NCBI GenBank assembly: GCA_035645695.1
Contig: DASQMC010000012.1
Span: 1-64,000, forward strand
DNA length: 64,000 nt
Origin: JAIVJZ01 sp035645695
GTDB taxonomy: Bacteria > Acidobacteriota > Blastocatellia > Pyrinomonadales > Pyrinomonadaceae
Direction: 5' to 3'
Shown here: positions 24,867 through 33,104 of the stretch, piece after piece
How the letters are laid out: each line of letters opens with the position of its first letter
Numbering within the stretch: the stretch's first letter is position 1
The notes under the pieces: generated by a model
What the model saw: the letters and a program-made list of their open reading frames with translations, nothing else
The model's database searches: none
What the model was told of the DNA's origin: nothing
Translations under genes and position numbers: made by a program

Positions 24867-26447
24867 CTACTCTGCGGCCGGCCTGCCGCCCGTGTGCTCC
24901 GTCGCCGGGCGCGGCCGTTCGACAACGCCCACAGCCGTCCCCATCAGCCACCAGAGCACGAGCGCGACTTCCGCGTCGCCGAAGTTGTAATTGACGAGCG
25001 AACTGGCGAAGAAGCCCGCGAGCGCGCCGGTCGCTCCGAGCACGAGGCCGTGCGCGGCGGCCTCTTCAGGCGCGGCGCGCAAACGTCTTTCGCCGCGCGC
25101 GAGCACGAGCCAGAAGGCGGCCAACAGCCACAGCCACAGGATGAGCGCGGGCAGGCCGCGGTCGAAGGCCAGTTGAACGGGCGTCGAGTGAGTGTGAATT
25201 TTGATGTGGCCGGGAAAGCCCCATTCCGTCCAGTGTTCCTTGACGGCGTCCATGCCGTGACCGAAGAACGGGTGCAGGGGCAGGCGCGCGACGGCCACGC
25301 GCGCGACGGCGAGACGCAGGCGCGAACTCTCGTCCTGCAAACGAAGCGCGCCCTCCGCGCGCGTGCGCCACACGGCGAATGCCCCGAACGCGAGCGCGAC
25401 GGCCACCACCGCCGAGACGACGAGCCTCCCACGGCCGCGCAATGCGCGCCACGCAACCACCGACGCGCCGAAGGCGAAGGCCACAAGCACGGTGCGCATC
25501 GCCGTGAGCGCGATCCCCGAGGCGAGCATGAGAAAGGCCACGGCCGCGAGCGCGATGCGCAGGCGCGCGTAGGGGCGCGACGTGCGGCGTCTTTGCCAGA
25601 AGGCGAGCGCGAAGCCGAGCGAGAGTTGGGCGAGGATTTGCAACGTCTCGGCGAAGGTCTGGTAGTGGCGCGTCCAGCCCGAGGCGCGGAAGCGGTGCGA
25701 CCGACGCGTGCCGCGCAAACCGGAGGGCGACGCGCGCGCCTTCAACTCGCCGGTCACGCCCTGCCGCAGCCCTTCGCGCTCGACCTGTTCGCCCTGCGAA
25801 AACAGGCTCAGCCTGAGCGGCTCGCCCGCCCGCGCGTCTCTGATGGCCTGATCGATTTCTTCGACCGAATTGACGCGGCGACCGTTGACGCGCCACAGGG
25901 AATCGCCCGCCGCGACGCCGAGCGACGGATCGCGCAAGGGGCTGTCCGGCGCGACCTCCTCGACGACGAGGCCGCGCCCGCGCACGACCTCGAACATGCT
26001 CCGGAGCGCGCCCGCCGCGCCCGACGCGATCATCAAGACGGCGACCGCCGTCGCAGACGCGCGGCGCGTCGCCGTGAGCGAGTGCACGAGATAGAAGATG
26101 AGAAATGCGCTCACCGAAATGAGTTTCAGCAGGCTGATGCGCGGCTCGGCGGAGAGGAAGGCCGACAGGACGCTCCACGCGTAAAAGAGCCAGAGGGGCA
26201 GATCGAGCGGCGTGCGGCGGCAGTTCGCCCGGCGCTTGATGAGCGTGCGCGCGAGCCAGCCGGGGATGGATATGGAGAGCGCGACCCACGCGCCTGCAAT
26301 CGAATGGGGAGCGAACACGGCGTAGAGCAACAGGCCGCCGAAGGCCGTCGCTTCGGCGATGCGGAGGGCGGCGGGAGAATCGGTTGAAGCGTGCCGGGCG
26401 TCAGCGTCCGCGCCGGTGGCCGGGTCGTGTTGGGGCAATTGAATCAA
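24867..26447 (-). CDS. O-antigen ligase/polymerase-like membrane protein with an embedded PDZ-like domain
   Basis: 526 residues. TM helices run from about residue 35. Near residues 160-235 a soluble loop matches a PDZ fold: GRGLVVEEVAPDSPLRD, GVAAGDSLWRVNGRRVNSVE, EIDQAIRDARAGEPLRLSLF. TM helices resume, and the Wzy_C-type periplasmic loop is HPFFGHGMDAVKEHW followed by KIHTHSTPVQLAFDRGLPAL with its conserved His residues. Wzy_C proteins join or polymerise undecaprenyl-linked glycans. The start is TTG 26447 without a good SD; no ATG exists before the first helices, so the N-terminus is uncertain. The position next to Wzm/Wzt supports an O-antigen ligase role. Confidence 0.85.
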   Translation of the reverse strand: MIQLPQHDPATGADADARHASTDSPAALRIAEATAFGGLLLYAVFAPHSIAGAWVALSISIPGWLARTLIKRRANCRRTPLDLPLWLFYAWSVLSAFLSAEPRISLLKLISVSAFLIFYLVHSLTATRRASATAVAVLMIASGAAGALRSMFEVVRGRGLVVEEVAPDSPLRDPSLGVAAGDSLWRVNGRRVNSVEEIDQAIRDARAGEPLRLSLFSQGEQVEREGLRQGVTGELKARASPSGLRGTRRSHRFRASGWTRHYQTFAETLQILAQLSLGFALAFWQRRRTSRPYARLRIALAAVAFLMLASGIALTAMRTVLVAFAFGASVVAWRALRGRGRLVVSAVVAVALAFGAFAVWRTRAEGALRLQDESSRLRLAVARVAVARLPLHPFFGHGMDAVKEHWTEWGFPGHIKIHTHSTPVQLAFDRGLPALILWLWLLAAFWLVLARGERRLRAAPEEAAAHGLVLGATGALAGFFASSLVNYNFGDAEVALVLWWLMGTAVGVVERPRPATEHTGGRPAAE

Positions 26448-26731
26448 GGCGTCCGCGAGTTTGAGTCGAGACTAAAAGTATGCGTTTCAAGTTGGCCGCG
26501 ACGAGGGCGCGCGCACAGCCGTAAGTGGCGTTTGATCAAGGGTCGAATTGTCCGGCGACGCCTCCGGAAGGCAGCGTTGACACTCGTTGTCGGCGCATGT
26601 TAGCGTAAAATCTGCCCGCCACCGACTGAAGTGTGCGAGCCGGGTGCGAGACGGTATGAGCGCGGTATTGGCACTTTAGGGCAAAAACCCCCCTCCACTT
26701 ACGCGCGACGCGGACACGAACAGTTATCCCG
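26448..26731. other. Divergent intergenic region, 284 bases
   Basis: No gene seen. TTGACA at 26577-26582 is followed by TAAAAT at 26606-26611, but the 23-nt spacer is too long for a standard sigma-70 promoter; TAGCGT at the correct 18-nt spacing is a poor -10. It probably contains the promoter of the TPR gene in a form I cannot define. Confidence 0.4.
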
Positions 26732-29278
26732 ATGGGATTCGATAAAACAAAGGTCATCAGTGCGGCCGAGAAGTATCTTGCTCAGGGCAAGATACCATCA
26801 GCAATCGCGGAGTATTGCCGGATCGTCGAGCGCGATCCGAACGACCAGAGCGCGCTCAACACGCTCGGCGATCTCTACGTGCGCGTCAACAAGCGGCAGG
26901 ACGCCATCGAGTGCTTCCAGCGCGTCGCAGACCATTATCGCGAACAAGGCTTCACGCTCAAAGCCATCGCCGTCTACAAAAAGATTTCCCGCCTCGACCC
27001 TTCTCTGCCCGTAGTCGCACAGCGTCTCGCCGTGCTCTACGAGCAACAGGGGCATTTTGTCGAAGCGCGCGAGCAGTATCTCGCCATCGCCGACACGTTT
27101 GCGCGCGCCGGGCAGATGCGCGAATCGCTCGACGCCCTGCGGCACAGCGCCGACCTCGAACCGAACAACGTCGAGATTCGCATCCGGCTCGGCGAGGGCT
27201 ATCTCAGCGAGGGCTTGCGCGAAGAGGCGGCCGACGCCTTCACCGAAGCGGGCGTACGCCTGCTGGCGCGCGACAAGGCGCAGTGGGCGCTTGAGGTTTA
27301 CACGAAGGCGCACGACATCCGGCCGCACGATCACGCGGTGCTGCACGGGCTGGTTGCCGCGCATTCCAAACTCGACGCGCCCGACGAAGCGGCGGCCGTG
27401 CTCGAACAGGCCGTCGCCGACAGGCCGCAGGACGTGGAGTTGCGCGCGATGCTTTCGCGCGCTTACATCGACGCGGAGGACGCGCCCGCCGCCGAGCGCG
27501 CCACCGTCAGTCTCGTCGAACTCGAAGCGTCGAACTACCCGCAGCTTTTCGAGGTGGCGCGGCTCTACCTGCAACGCGGCGATGCGAACGCCGCCGTCAA
27601 CGTGCTTTCACACGCCGTCGAACCCGCTCTCGCCAAACGGAAGGAGCAGTTGCTCCTCGAACTTCTCAACGAGGCGCTCGCACGCGACCCCGAACAGATC
27701 GAAGCGCTCCGCCTGCTCCTGCGCATCTACACCTGGCAGCGCGACGACGATCACATGCGCGTCACGCTCGAACGGCTCGCCGAGGCCGCGCAGACGCACA
27801 ACTTCATCGCCGAGGAGCGGCGCGCGCTCGAACATCTCGTCCGCCTGGTGCCCTTCGACCAGAGTTATCACGAACGCCTGAGCGAACTCGGCGATGCGAC
27901 CGGGGACGAGGAGGACGAATCGGCCGCCTCCTGGTACGAGCCGCCCGTCGAAGAACAGCCGCCCGCGTCGCACGCCGCAACGGAAGCCCCGGTTTTCGAC
28001 GACGGGATCGAACGCGGTGGCGGCGCGGCCTTCGCCACGGAAGAAACCCTGCCTGTGCACCCCCCGGCGGCGAGCAGCGGCGGCGCGGTCGAGTTTGAAT
28101 GGAACTCCGTCGCCATGCCGGAGGAGGAGCCGAAGGCGGAAGAGACCGTGAGCGTCACCATCGACCCGAATTCGTCTTTCGCCGATCTCAACGAAGATTT
28201 GGATCACACGTCGGCGCGTTCGTCCGGCGCGAGGACGACGACTTCCTTCGGCGCGGCCGACCTCAACGTGGGCGGCGCGCTCGACGACGAAGCGCTTGCT
28301 CCCGACAGGGGAACGAGTGACGGGCGCGTGAAACAGCTCCTTGCGCAGGAACTCGAAAGCGTCGATTACTACCTCGCGCAGGGCTATTCCGACATCGCGC
28401 GCGACACGCTCGACATGCTCGAACGCCAGTACGGCGCAAACGAAGAGATCGACCACCGCCGCCGCCAGCTTGAGCAGGAGGGCGGCTTCGCGTTGCCTCC
28501 GGTCGAGGCGGAGGCGGCCACAGGCGCGCAGACGACCGTGGAGTTTGAGACGTTCGCGCAATACGAGAGTTTCGCGCCGGTTGAAGAAACTTACGAGAGT
28601 TTCGCCCCTATCGAAGAAACTTACGAGAGTTTCGCGCCGGTCGAAGAAACTGTGGATGTCGAACTCGGCGGCGAGTTGTTCGTCGCCACTTCCGACGAGG
28701 CAAACGCGCCCACCGTCATCGACGCGAAGCCCATCGCCGCGTCGCCGCCGCCGCCGTCGCCGCCGCCGAAGCAGCAGCAGGAGGAGGCGCGGCAACCGGG
28801 TCTCCACCCCGGTCTGGCGGACATGTTCGACGAGTTTCTCGACGAAGTGGAGGCGGACGCGCCCGGCTCTTCCGGTGATTTCGAGACGCATTACAATACC
28901 GCCCTCGCCTACCGCGAAATGGGTCTGGTGGATCAAGCGGTCGAGGAATTTCAGGCGGCCATCGCGCTCTCCGCGCCGCAGGACGGCACGGCGCGCTATC
29001 TCCAATGCTGTAACCTGCTCGGCCATTGCTTCATGCAAAAAAACATGCCGCGCCCCGCCGCGATGTGGTTCAGGAAGGGCATGGAAGCGCCCGGCCACAC
29101 GGAAGACGAATATCAAGCTCTGCGCTACGAACTCGGCACCGCCTACGAGCAGATGGGCGACCTCGAACGCGCCATCGAAGTCTTCTCCGAAGTTTACGGT
29201 ACGGATGTCAACTACCGCGGCGTCGCCGCCAAACTGCGCGACCTGCAAGCGAAGAAAGAAGTGACGAGTGACAAGTGA
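26732..29278 (+). CDS. Large TPR-repeat protein with acidic central linker
   Basis: 848 residues, cytoplasmic (no signal peptide). The N-terminal half (1-385) is a stack of TPRs, starting AEKYLAQGKIPSAIAEYCRI and DQSALNTLGDLYVRVNKRQD. An acidic Pro/Ala/Glu-rich linker from about 390 to 710 includes three YESFAP(V/I)EET repeats near 610-640 and a Pro-rich stretch PPPPSPPPKQQQEE. Two or more TPRs return at the C-terminus (THYNTALAYREMGLVDQAVE, ALRYELGTAYEQMGDLERAI). This is a protein-protein interaction scaffold; partner unknown. The last codons (VTSDK and the stop) lie inside inverted repeat PIR4. Confidence 0.85.
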   Translation: MGFDKTKVISAAEKYLAQGKIPSAIAEYCRIVERDPNDQSALNTLGDLYVRVNKRQDAIECFQRVADHYREQGFTLKAIAVYKKISRLDPSLPVVAQRLAVLYEQQGHFVEAREQYLAIADTFARAGQMRESLDALRHSADLEPNNVEIRIRLGEGYLSEGLREEAADAFTEAGVRLLARDKAQWALEVYTKAHDIRPHDHAVLHGLVAAHSKLDAPDEAAAVLEQAVADRPQDVELRAMLSRAYIDAEDAPAAERATVSLVELEASNYPQLFEVARLYLQRGDANAAVNVLSHAVEPALAKRKEQLLLELLNEALARDPEQIEALRLLLRIYTWQRDDDHMRVTLERLAEAAQTHNFIAEERRALEHLVRLVPFDQSYHERLSELGDATGDEEDESAASWYEPPVEEQPPASHAATEAPVFDDGIERGGGAAFATEETLPVHPPAASSGGAVEFEWNSVAMPEEEPKAEETVSVTIDPNSSFADLNEDLDHTSARSSGARTTTSFGAADLNVGGALDDEALAPDRGTSDGRVKQLLAQELESVDYYLAQGYSDIARDTLDMLERQYGANEEIDHRRRQLEQEGGFALPPVEAEAATGAQTTVEFETFAQYESFAPVEETYESFAPIEETYESFAPVEETVDVELGGELFVATSDEANAPTVIDAKPIAASPPPPSPPPKQQQEEARQPGLHPGLADMFDEFLDEVEADAPGSSGDFETHYNTALAYREMGLVDQAVEEFQAAIALSAPQDGTARYLQCCNLLGHCFMQKNMPRPAAMWFRKGMEAPGHTEDEYQALRYELGTAYEQMGDLERAIEVFSEVYGTDVNYRGVAAKLRDLQAKKEVTSDK

Positions 29279-29338
29279 CAGGTGACAGGAGGAAGACAAG
29301 GCTTTATCTTGTCACCTGTTACTTGTCACCCGTCGCTT
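29259..29338. repeat. Periodic inverted repeat PIR4 (GTGACAA heptad) overlapping a gene end
   Basis: The left arm is GTGACGA GTGACAA GTGACAG GTGACAG (29261-29288), the right arm CTTGTCACCTGTTACTTGTC onward. The stop codon of the TPR gene (29276-29278) falls within the left arm. Confidence 0.88.
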
Positions 29339-29345
29339 GAGTTTT

Positions 29346-29702
29346 ATGTCTGCCAGATTAACCGTCATCTTCTACATCATCCTGTGCCTCGAAGCGGGCA
29401 TCGTGCTGACGTTTCTGCCGTGGGTTCACCCGTTCGGGCTGAGCGATTGGGGCGACAACTTTTTCCTGGTCTACGTGGTACAAAAGACGGGTTTCTATGG
29501 TTTGCAACAGACCGTCGCTTCGGGCTGGGTGCGCGGCGCCGTGACCGGCCTCGGCCTCGTCAATTTCGCCCTCGCCTTCTGGGAGATCGCGCACTTCCGA
29601 CGCACCACCCGCGCGCTCGACGGCGCGAGCGCCGCCGCTTCCGCGCCGCCTTCGACACATGCCGCTCGACCTGACCAAGCCGATCACTTATCTGATCACT
29701 GA
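29346..29702 (+). CDS. Small membrane protein of unknown function
   Basis: 118 residues from ATG 29346 (MSARLTVIFYIILCLEAGIV). Two to three hydrophobic segments: VIFYIILCLEAGIVLTFLPW, a short FFLVYVVQKTGFYGL, and AVTGLGLVNFALAFWEIAHF. The tail is Ala/Ser-rich. It resembles small conserved hypothetical membrane proteins but I cannot name a family. It overlaps the thiE start by 44 bases, so the two are probably translated from one message. Confidence 0.7.
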   Translation: MSARLTVIFYIILCLEAGIVLTFLPWVHPFGLSDWGDNFFLVYVVQKTGFYGLQQTVASGWVRGAVTGLGLVNFALAFWEIAHFRRTTRALDGASAAASAPPSTHAARPDQADHLSDH

Positions 29703-30318
29703 CGGGCGCACGACCCGCGACACCACCTCGTCGAGCGCGGAGTTCACGCGCCTGTTCGCGCTCGTCGGCGCGTGCGTCCTCGCCCGCGTCTCGCTCGTCC
29801 AGTTGCGCGAGAAACAGATGCGCCCGCGCGTGCTCTACGAACTGACGCGCCGCGCGGCCGACCTGACGCGCGGAAGCCGGACGCGCCTCCTTGTCAACGA
29901 CCGCGCGGACATCGCGCTCGCCGCCGGAGCCGACGGCGTTCATCTCACCGCGCGCTCGCTCGACCCGCTCGTCGTTCGCAACATCGCCCCACGCGGTTTC
30001 CTCATCGGCGCATCCACGCACTCGCTCGAAGAAGCGCGCGCCGCGTGCGCCGCCGACGCGGACTTCGCCGTCTTCGGCCCCGTCTTCGACACGCCTTCCA
30101 AACACGCCTACGGCGAGCCGCTCGGCCTCGGAGCTTTGCGCGAGGCGGCGCAGGCGGTCGCGCCTTTCCCCCTGCTCGCGCTCGGCGGCATCACGCGCGC
30201 GCGTATCCCGCAAGTCATCGAGGCGGGCGCGCGGGGCGTCGCCGCCATCCGCCTCTTCGGCGACGAAAGCGAACTCGAAGCGGTCGTCAACGAGTTAGAA
30301 GAAAGTTGCGCGGAATAA
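29659..30318 (+). CDS. thiE: Thiamine-phosphate synthase
   Basis: 219 residues, the normal length for the family. TIM-barrel motifs are in place: PITYLITDGR, SLVQLREKQM, LLVNDRADIALAAGADGVHL, GPVFDTPSKHAYGEPLGL and LLALGGI. The enzyme joins HMP pyrophosphate with the thiazole phosphate to make thiamine phosphate in the cytoplasm. thiD follows after one base, a short operon that covers HMP-P phosphorylation and coupling. TenI-type proteins look similar, but the substrate-binding residues seen here fit ThiE. Confidence 0.9.
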   Translation: MPLDLTKPITYLITDGRTTRDTTSSSAEFTRLFALVGACVLARVSLVQLREKQMRPRVLYELTRRAADLTRGSRTRLLVNDRADIALAAGADGVHLTARSLDPLVVRNIAPRGFLIGASTHSLEEARAACAADADFAVFGPVFDTPSKHAYGEPLGLGALREAAQAVAPFPLLALGGITRARIPQVIEAGARGVAAIRLFGDESELEAVVNELEESCAE

Positions 30319-30319
30319 A

Positions 30320-31162
30320 ATGCAAACGACAAACGACATGCCCGTCGCGTTGACGATTGCGGGCTTTGATCCTTCGGGCGGGGCGGGCGTCGTGGCCGAC
30401 ATTAAAACTTTCACGGCCTTCGGTTGCTTCGCCACGGCGGCCGTCACGTCGCTGACGTTTCAGAACACGACCGGCGTCTTCGGCGCGACGCACCAGACGG
30501 CCGGAGACGTGCGCGCGCAGGTGATGCCGGTGGTCGAAGATTTTCGCGTCGCGGGCGTGAAGACCGGCATGCTCCCGACGCGCGAAGTGATCTCGGAAGT
30601 CGCGCGCCTGCTCCGCGAGACCGCTCTCGGCGAGACGGGCGCGATCATCGACCCGGTCGTGCGCTCCACCTCCGGTTTCGATCTGATCGACGACGATGCG
30701 CTGGCCGCTCTGAAAACGGAACTGCTGCCGCTCGCACGCCTCGTCACGCCCAACATCCCCGAAGCCGAACGCATCACCGGACTCGAAATCAAAGGGGAAG
30801 CCGACATGCGCCGCGCCGCCGCGCTCATGCGCGAGATGGGCGCGCGCGCCGTGCTCGTCAAGGGCGGGCACCTGACGGGCGACGCCGTCGATTTGCTCGA
30901 CGACGCGGGGCGCATCGAATTTTTCCGCGCGCCGCGCATCGAAACGAACGCCACGCACGGCACGGGCTGCACGCTCGCCGCCGCCATCACCGCCTGCCTC
31001 GCGCGCGGGATGGATTTAGACGCCGCAATCGGCGCGGCCAAGCGTTTCGTCACTGAGGCCATCCGCCGCTCGCCGCAACTCGGGCGCGGCTTCAGTCCGG
31101 TCAATCACAATTTGCGCGTGCGTTTTGACGAAGCGGGCGGGGCGTTGATAGGCGAGGACTGA
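30320..31162 (+). CDS. thiD: Hydroxymethylpyrimidine/phosphomethylpyrimidine kinase
   Basis: 280 residues. Ribokinase-fold signatures: TIAGFDPSGGAGVVADIKTF (substrate site), KTGML, IDPVV, and the anion-hole/catalytic motif NATHGTGCTLAAAITACL with the conserved Cys. It phosphorylates HMP and HMP-P to HMP-PP, the substrate of the adjacent ThiE. ATG 30320 begins one base after the thiE stop region, consistent with translational coupling. Confidence 0.93.
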   Translation: MQTTNDMPVALTIAGFDPSGGAGVVADIKTFTAFGCFATAAVTSLTFQNTTGVFGATHQTAGDVRAQVMPVVEDFRVAGVKTGMLPTREVISEVARLLRETALGETGAIIDPVVRSTSGFDLIDDDALAALKTELLPLARLVTPNIPEAERITGLEIKGEADMRRAAALMREMGARAVLVKGGHLTGDAVDLLDDAGRIEFFRAPRIETNATHGTGCTLAAAITACLARGMDLDAAIGAAKRFVTEAIRRSPQLGRGFSPVNHNLRVRFDEAGGALIGED

Positions 31163-31164
31163 TG

Positions 31165-31343
31165 GAAACGATGAAGGCGGAACGATGAACGATGAATGAA
31201 AGGCTGTTCTTTGTCCGTGGTCAGTTGTCAGTTGCCTGTGGCAACCACGCGAGTTACTAAAGAAGGGATTGAACCGCTGACAACTGACCACGGACAACTG
31301 ACGGCTTTTACTTCATCGTTCCGCGTTCCGCCTTCATCGTTTC
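31165..31343. repeat. Nested periodic inverted repeat PIR5 (outer CGATGAA, inner TGTCAGT heptads)
   Basis: Outer arms GAAACGATGAAGGCGGAACG... (31165-31196) and its complement (31312-31343) enclose an independent inner palindrome, TTGTCCGTGGTCAGTTGTCA (from 31211) against its complement (ending near 31302). It lies between convergent genes. The inner loop shares CACGCGAGTTACTAAAGA with PIR14 (one change). Confidence 0.9.
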
Positions 31344-31346
31344 TTC

Positions 31347-31844
31347 TTATTGCCCGCCGCCCGGCTCGATAGTGACTTTCTCCATTACAACATCAGTGCG
31401 CGGTTTATCGCTGCGGTCTTTATCGACCGACGCGATGGCGTCCACCACTTCCTGCCCTTCGATGACACGCCCGAATTTGCTGTAGCTCGGCGGCAGCGGA
31501 TAGTCCGCGTGCATGATGAAGAACTGCGAGCCGTTCGTGTTCGGCCCGGCGTTCGCCATCGCCACAGTGCCCTTCGCATACGCGCCTTTGTAGAGTTCGG
31601 ACGAGCGGTTGATCTCGTCGGCGAACTTGCCGCCGGAAGCGGACGCGCCGCCTCGCCCCGTGCCCGTCGGGTCGCCGCCCTGAATCATGAAGCCGCTGAT
31701 GACGCGATGAAAGATCACGCCGTCGTAATAGCCGCGCTCGGCCAGTTTGATGAAATTATCGGTGGTCTTCGGCGCGTCTTCTTCCAACAACTCGAAGCGA
31801 ATCGTGCCGTGGTTCGTCTTGATGTTTGCGATGCGGTTTGCCAT
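31347..31844 (-). CDS. Peptidyl-prolyl cis-trans isomerase, cyclophilin type
   Basis: 165 residues, a single cyclophilin domain with no signal peptide, so probably cytoplasmic. Hallmarks: GVIFHRVISGFMIQGGDPTG (catalytic Arg in FHR), GTVAMANAGPNTNGSQFFI, and FGRVIEGQEVVDAI. It catalyses proline isomerisation during protein folding. It is transcribed alone, between two periodic inverted repeats. Confidence 0.95.
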   Translation of the reverse strand: MANRIANIKTNHGTIRFELLEEDAPKTTDNFIKLAERGYYDGVIFHRVISGFMIQGGDPTGTGRGGASASGGKFADEINRSSELYKGAYAKGTVAMANAGPNTNGSQFFIMHADYPLPPSYSKFGRVIEGQEVVDAIASVDKDRSDKPRTDVVMEKVTIEPGGGQ

Positions 31845-31849
31845 AAAAT

Positions 31850-31971
31850 TTGTCCGTGGTCAGTTGTCCGTGGTCAGTTGTTTTATCTCTTACGCAAGCT
31901 GAGATTTTACCTTTGACCCGCCGCCCGCGATGCCACAGGCAACGGACAGCGGACAACTGACCACGGACAAC
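31850..31971. repeat. Periodic inverted repeat PIR6 (TGTCCGT/GGTCAGT heptads)
   Basis: Left arm TTGTCCGTGGTCAGTTGTCC... (31850-31880), right arm CAACGGACAGCGGACAACTG... (31940-31971). It lies between two minus-strand genes. Confidence 0.88.
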
Positions 31972-31975
31972 CGTT

Positions 31976-32854
31976 TCATCCTTTCGTAGTAGTTTCTGTC
32001 TGCAAAATAAACTTCTCGATGGCGACGGCCACGCCGTCCTCGTCGTTGCTGTCCGTAACCTGAATGCCTTCGAGTCCGAGGATGCGCGGCTCGGCGTTCG
32101 AGACGGCGACGCGCGTGCCCGCGAACTCCAACATCTCCACGTCGTTATGATTATCGCCGACGGCCATCACTTCGGCGGGCGAGAGCTTGTGTTCGGCGGC
32201 CACGGCGGCCAGCCCCGTGCCCTTCGACACGTCCGGGTGGATCACGTCAACCAGCCCGAAATCAATCGAAGCGTAGAGCGTCGTCATGAGCTTGGCGCGC
32301 GCGCCGAGTTCGGCAGCGAACACGACGCTCAGTCGTTCGATGTTCGCATACGTGCCGGAGAAGGTGATGTGGACGGGCGCGTGGTCGAGATAATCTTCGA
32401 GCGACGGGACGTGGAGGATGGCGCGTTCGGCCTCGTCGCCGTGAATGCGGCGCGACCATTCGATGTATTCCGCGACGGGGCCGCCCGTGTCGCGCAGGTG
32501 GTCGTAGACGAGCACGCCCGCGCCCACCGCGTCGTCGCTGACGAGCGGGTCGGCGCGATGCGCCCGCCCGAGACGCAGGACTTCACGCGCGGTCTCCAAA
32601 GGCAGGAGGCTCGCCGAAACGGTTTCGAGCGTGCGCGCGTGCTTGGTGAGCGCGCCGTTGTGCGCGATGACCGGAACGTCGAGGCCGAGTTTGAGCGCGA
32701 GCGGGCGGGCGTCGCGGAAACGCCGTCCCGTGACGAGCGCGACGCGCACCCCGCGAGAGCGTGCTTCGGCAATCGCGCGGGCATTGCGCGCCGACAACTC
32801 GCCGAGCGAGTTGAGAAGCGTCCCATCAAGATCGAGCGCGAGCAGTTGAATCAT
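31976..32854 (-). CDS. Cof-type HAD-IIB phosphatase
   Basis: 292 residues from ATG 32854 (MIQLLALDLDGTLLNS). Motif I DLDGT carries the nucleophile Asp8 and the acid/base Asp10; motif II is VALVTGRR; motif III Lys is in HPDVSKGTGLAAV; motif IV is VMAVGDNHNDVEML. The IIB cap lies in between. The family dephosphorylates sugar phosphates, nucleotides or pyridoxal phosphate; the substrate cannot be read here. Upstream in-frame codons belong to PIR7, so a longer start is unlikely. Confidence 0.9.
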   Translation of the reverse strand: MIQLLALDLDGTLLNSLGELSARNARAIAEARSRGVRVALVTGRRFRDARPLALKLGLDVPVIAHNGALTKHARTLETVSASLLPLETAREVLRLGRAHRADPLVSDDAVGAGVLVYDHLRDTGGPVAEYIEWSRRIHGDEAERAILHVPSLEDYLDHAPVHITFSGTYANIERLSVVFAAELGARAKLMTTLYASIDFGLVDVIHPDVSKGTGLAAVAAEHKLSPAEVMAVGDNHNDVEMLEFAGTRVAVSNAEPRILGLEGIQVTDSNDEDGVAVAIEKFILQTETTTKG

Positions 32855-32860
32855 AAAAGC

Positions 32861-33006
32861 GGTGACGGGTGACAAGTAACAGGTGACAAGATAAAACAGT
32901 AAATCGTAAATCGTAAATCGTGAACGGAGGAAAACGGTTTTTTCCGTTCACGATTTACGATTTACGGCTTTCTCGTCCTGTCACCTGTCACCTGTCACCC
33001 GTTACC
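32861..33006. repeat. Nested periodic inverted repeat PIR7 (outer GGTGACA, inner GTAAATC heptads)
   Basis: Outer arms 32861-32890 and 32979-33006 (GTGACAA/CTGTCAC type) enclose inner arms 32899-32928 and 32943-32967 (GTAAATC x3 then GTGAACGGA, against its complement). The element sits between divergent genes, upstream of the threonine synthase promoter. Confidence 0.92.
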
Positions 33007-33024
33007 GCAATAGGTTTGCTCCAC

Positions 33025-33054
33025 CTGACGGATGTTTGATGGCTGGCGTATGAT
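33025..33054 (+). promoter_or_regulatory. Sigma-70-type promoter candidate for threonine synthase
   Basis: CTGACG (33025-33030, 4 of 6), an 18-nt spacer, then TATGAT (33049-33054, 5 of 6). It lies about 50 bases before ATG 33105, immediately after PIR7. Confidence 0.5.
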
Positions 33055-33104
33055 GCGGGCGTTTTATTGATGCGGGAAATCTTTTGGAAAGGACTCCGTT
33101 TTTT

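Noticed and set aside
24894..26387. 497-codon plus-strand frame opposite the O-antigen-ligase-like gene
   Set aside because: Composition of a shadow frame and no hydrophobic segments or motifs.
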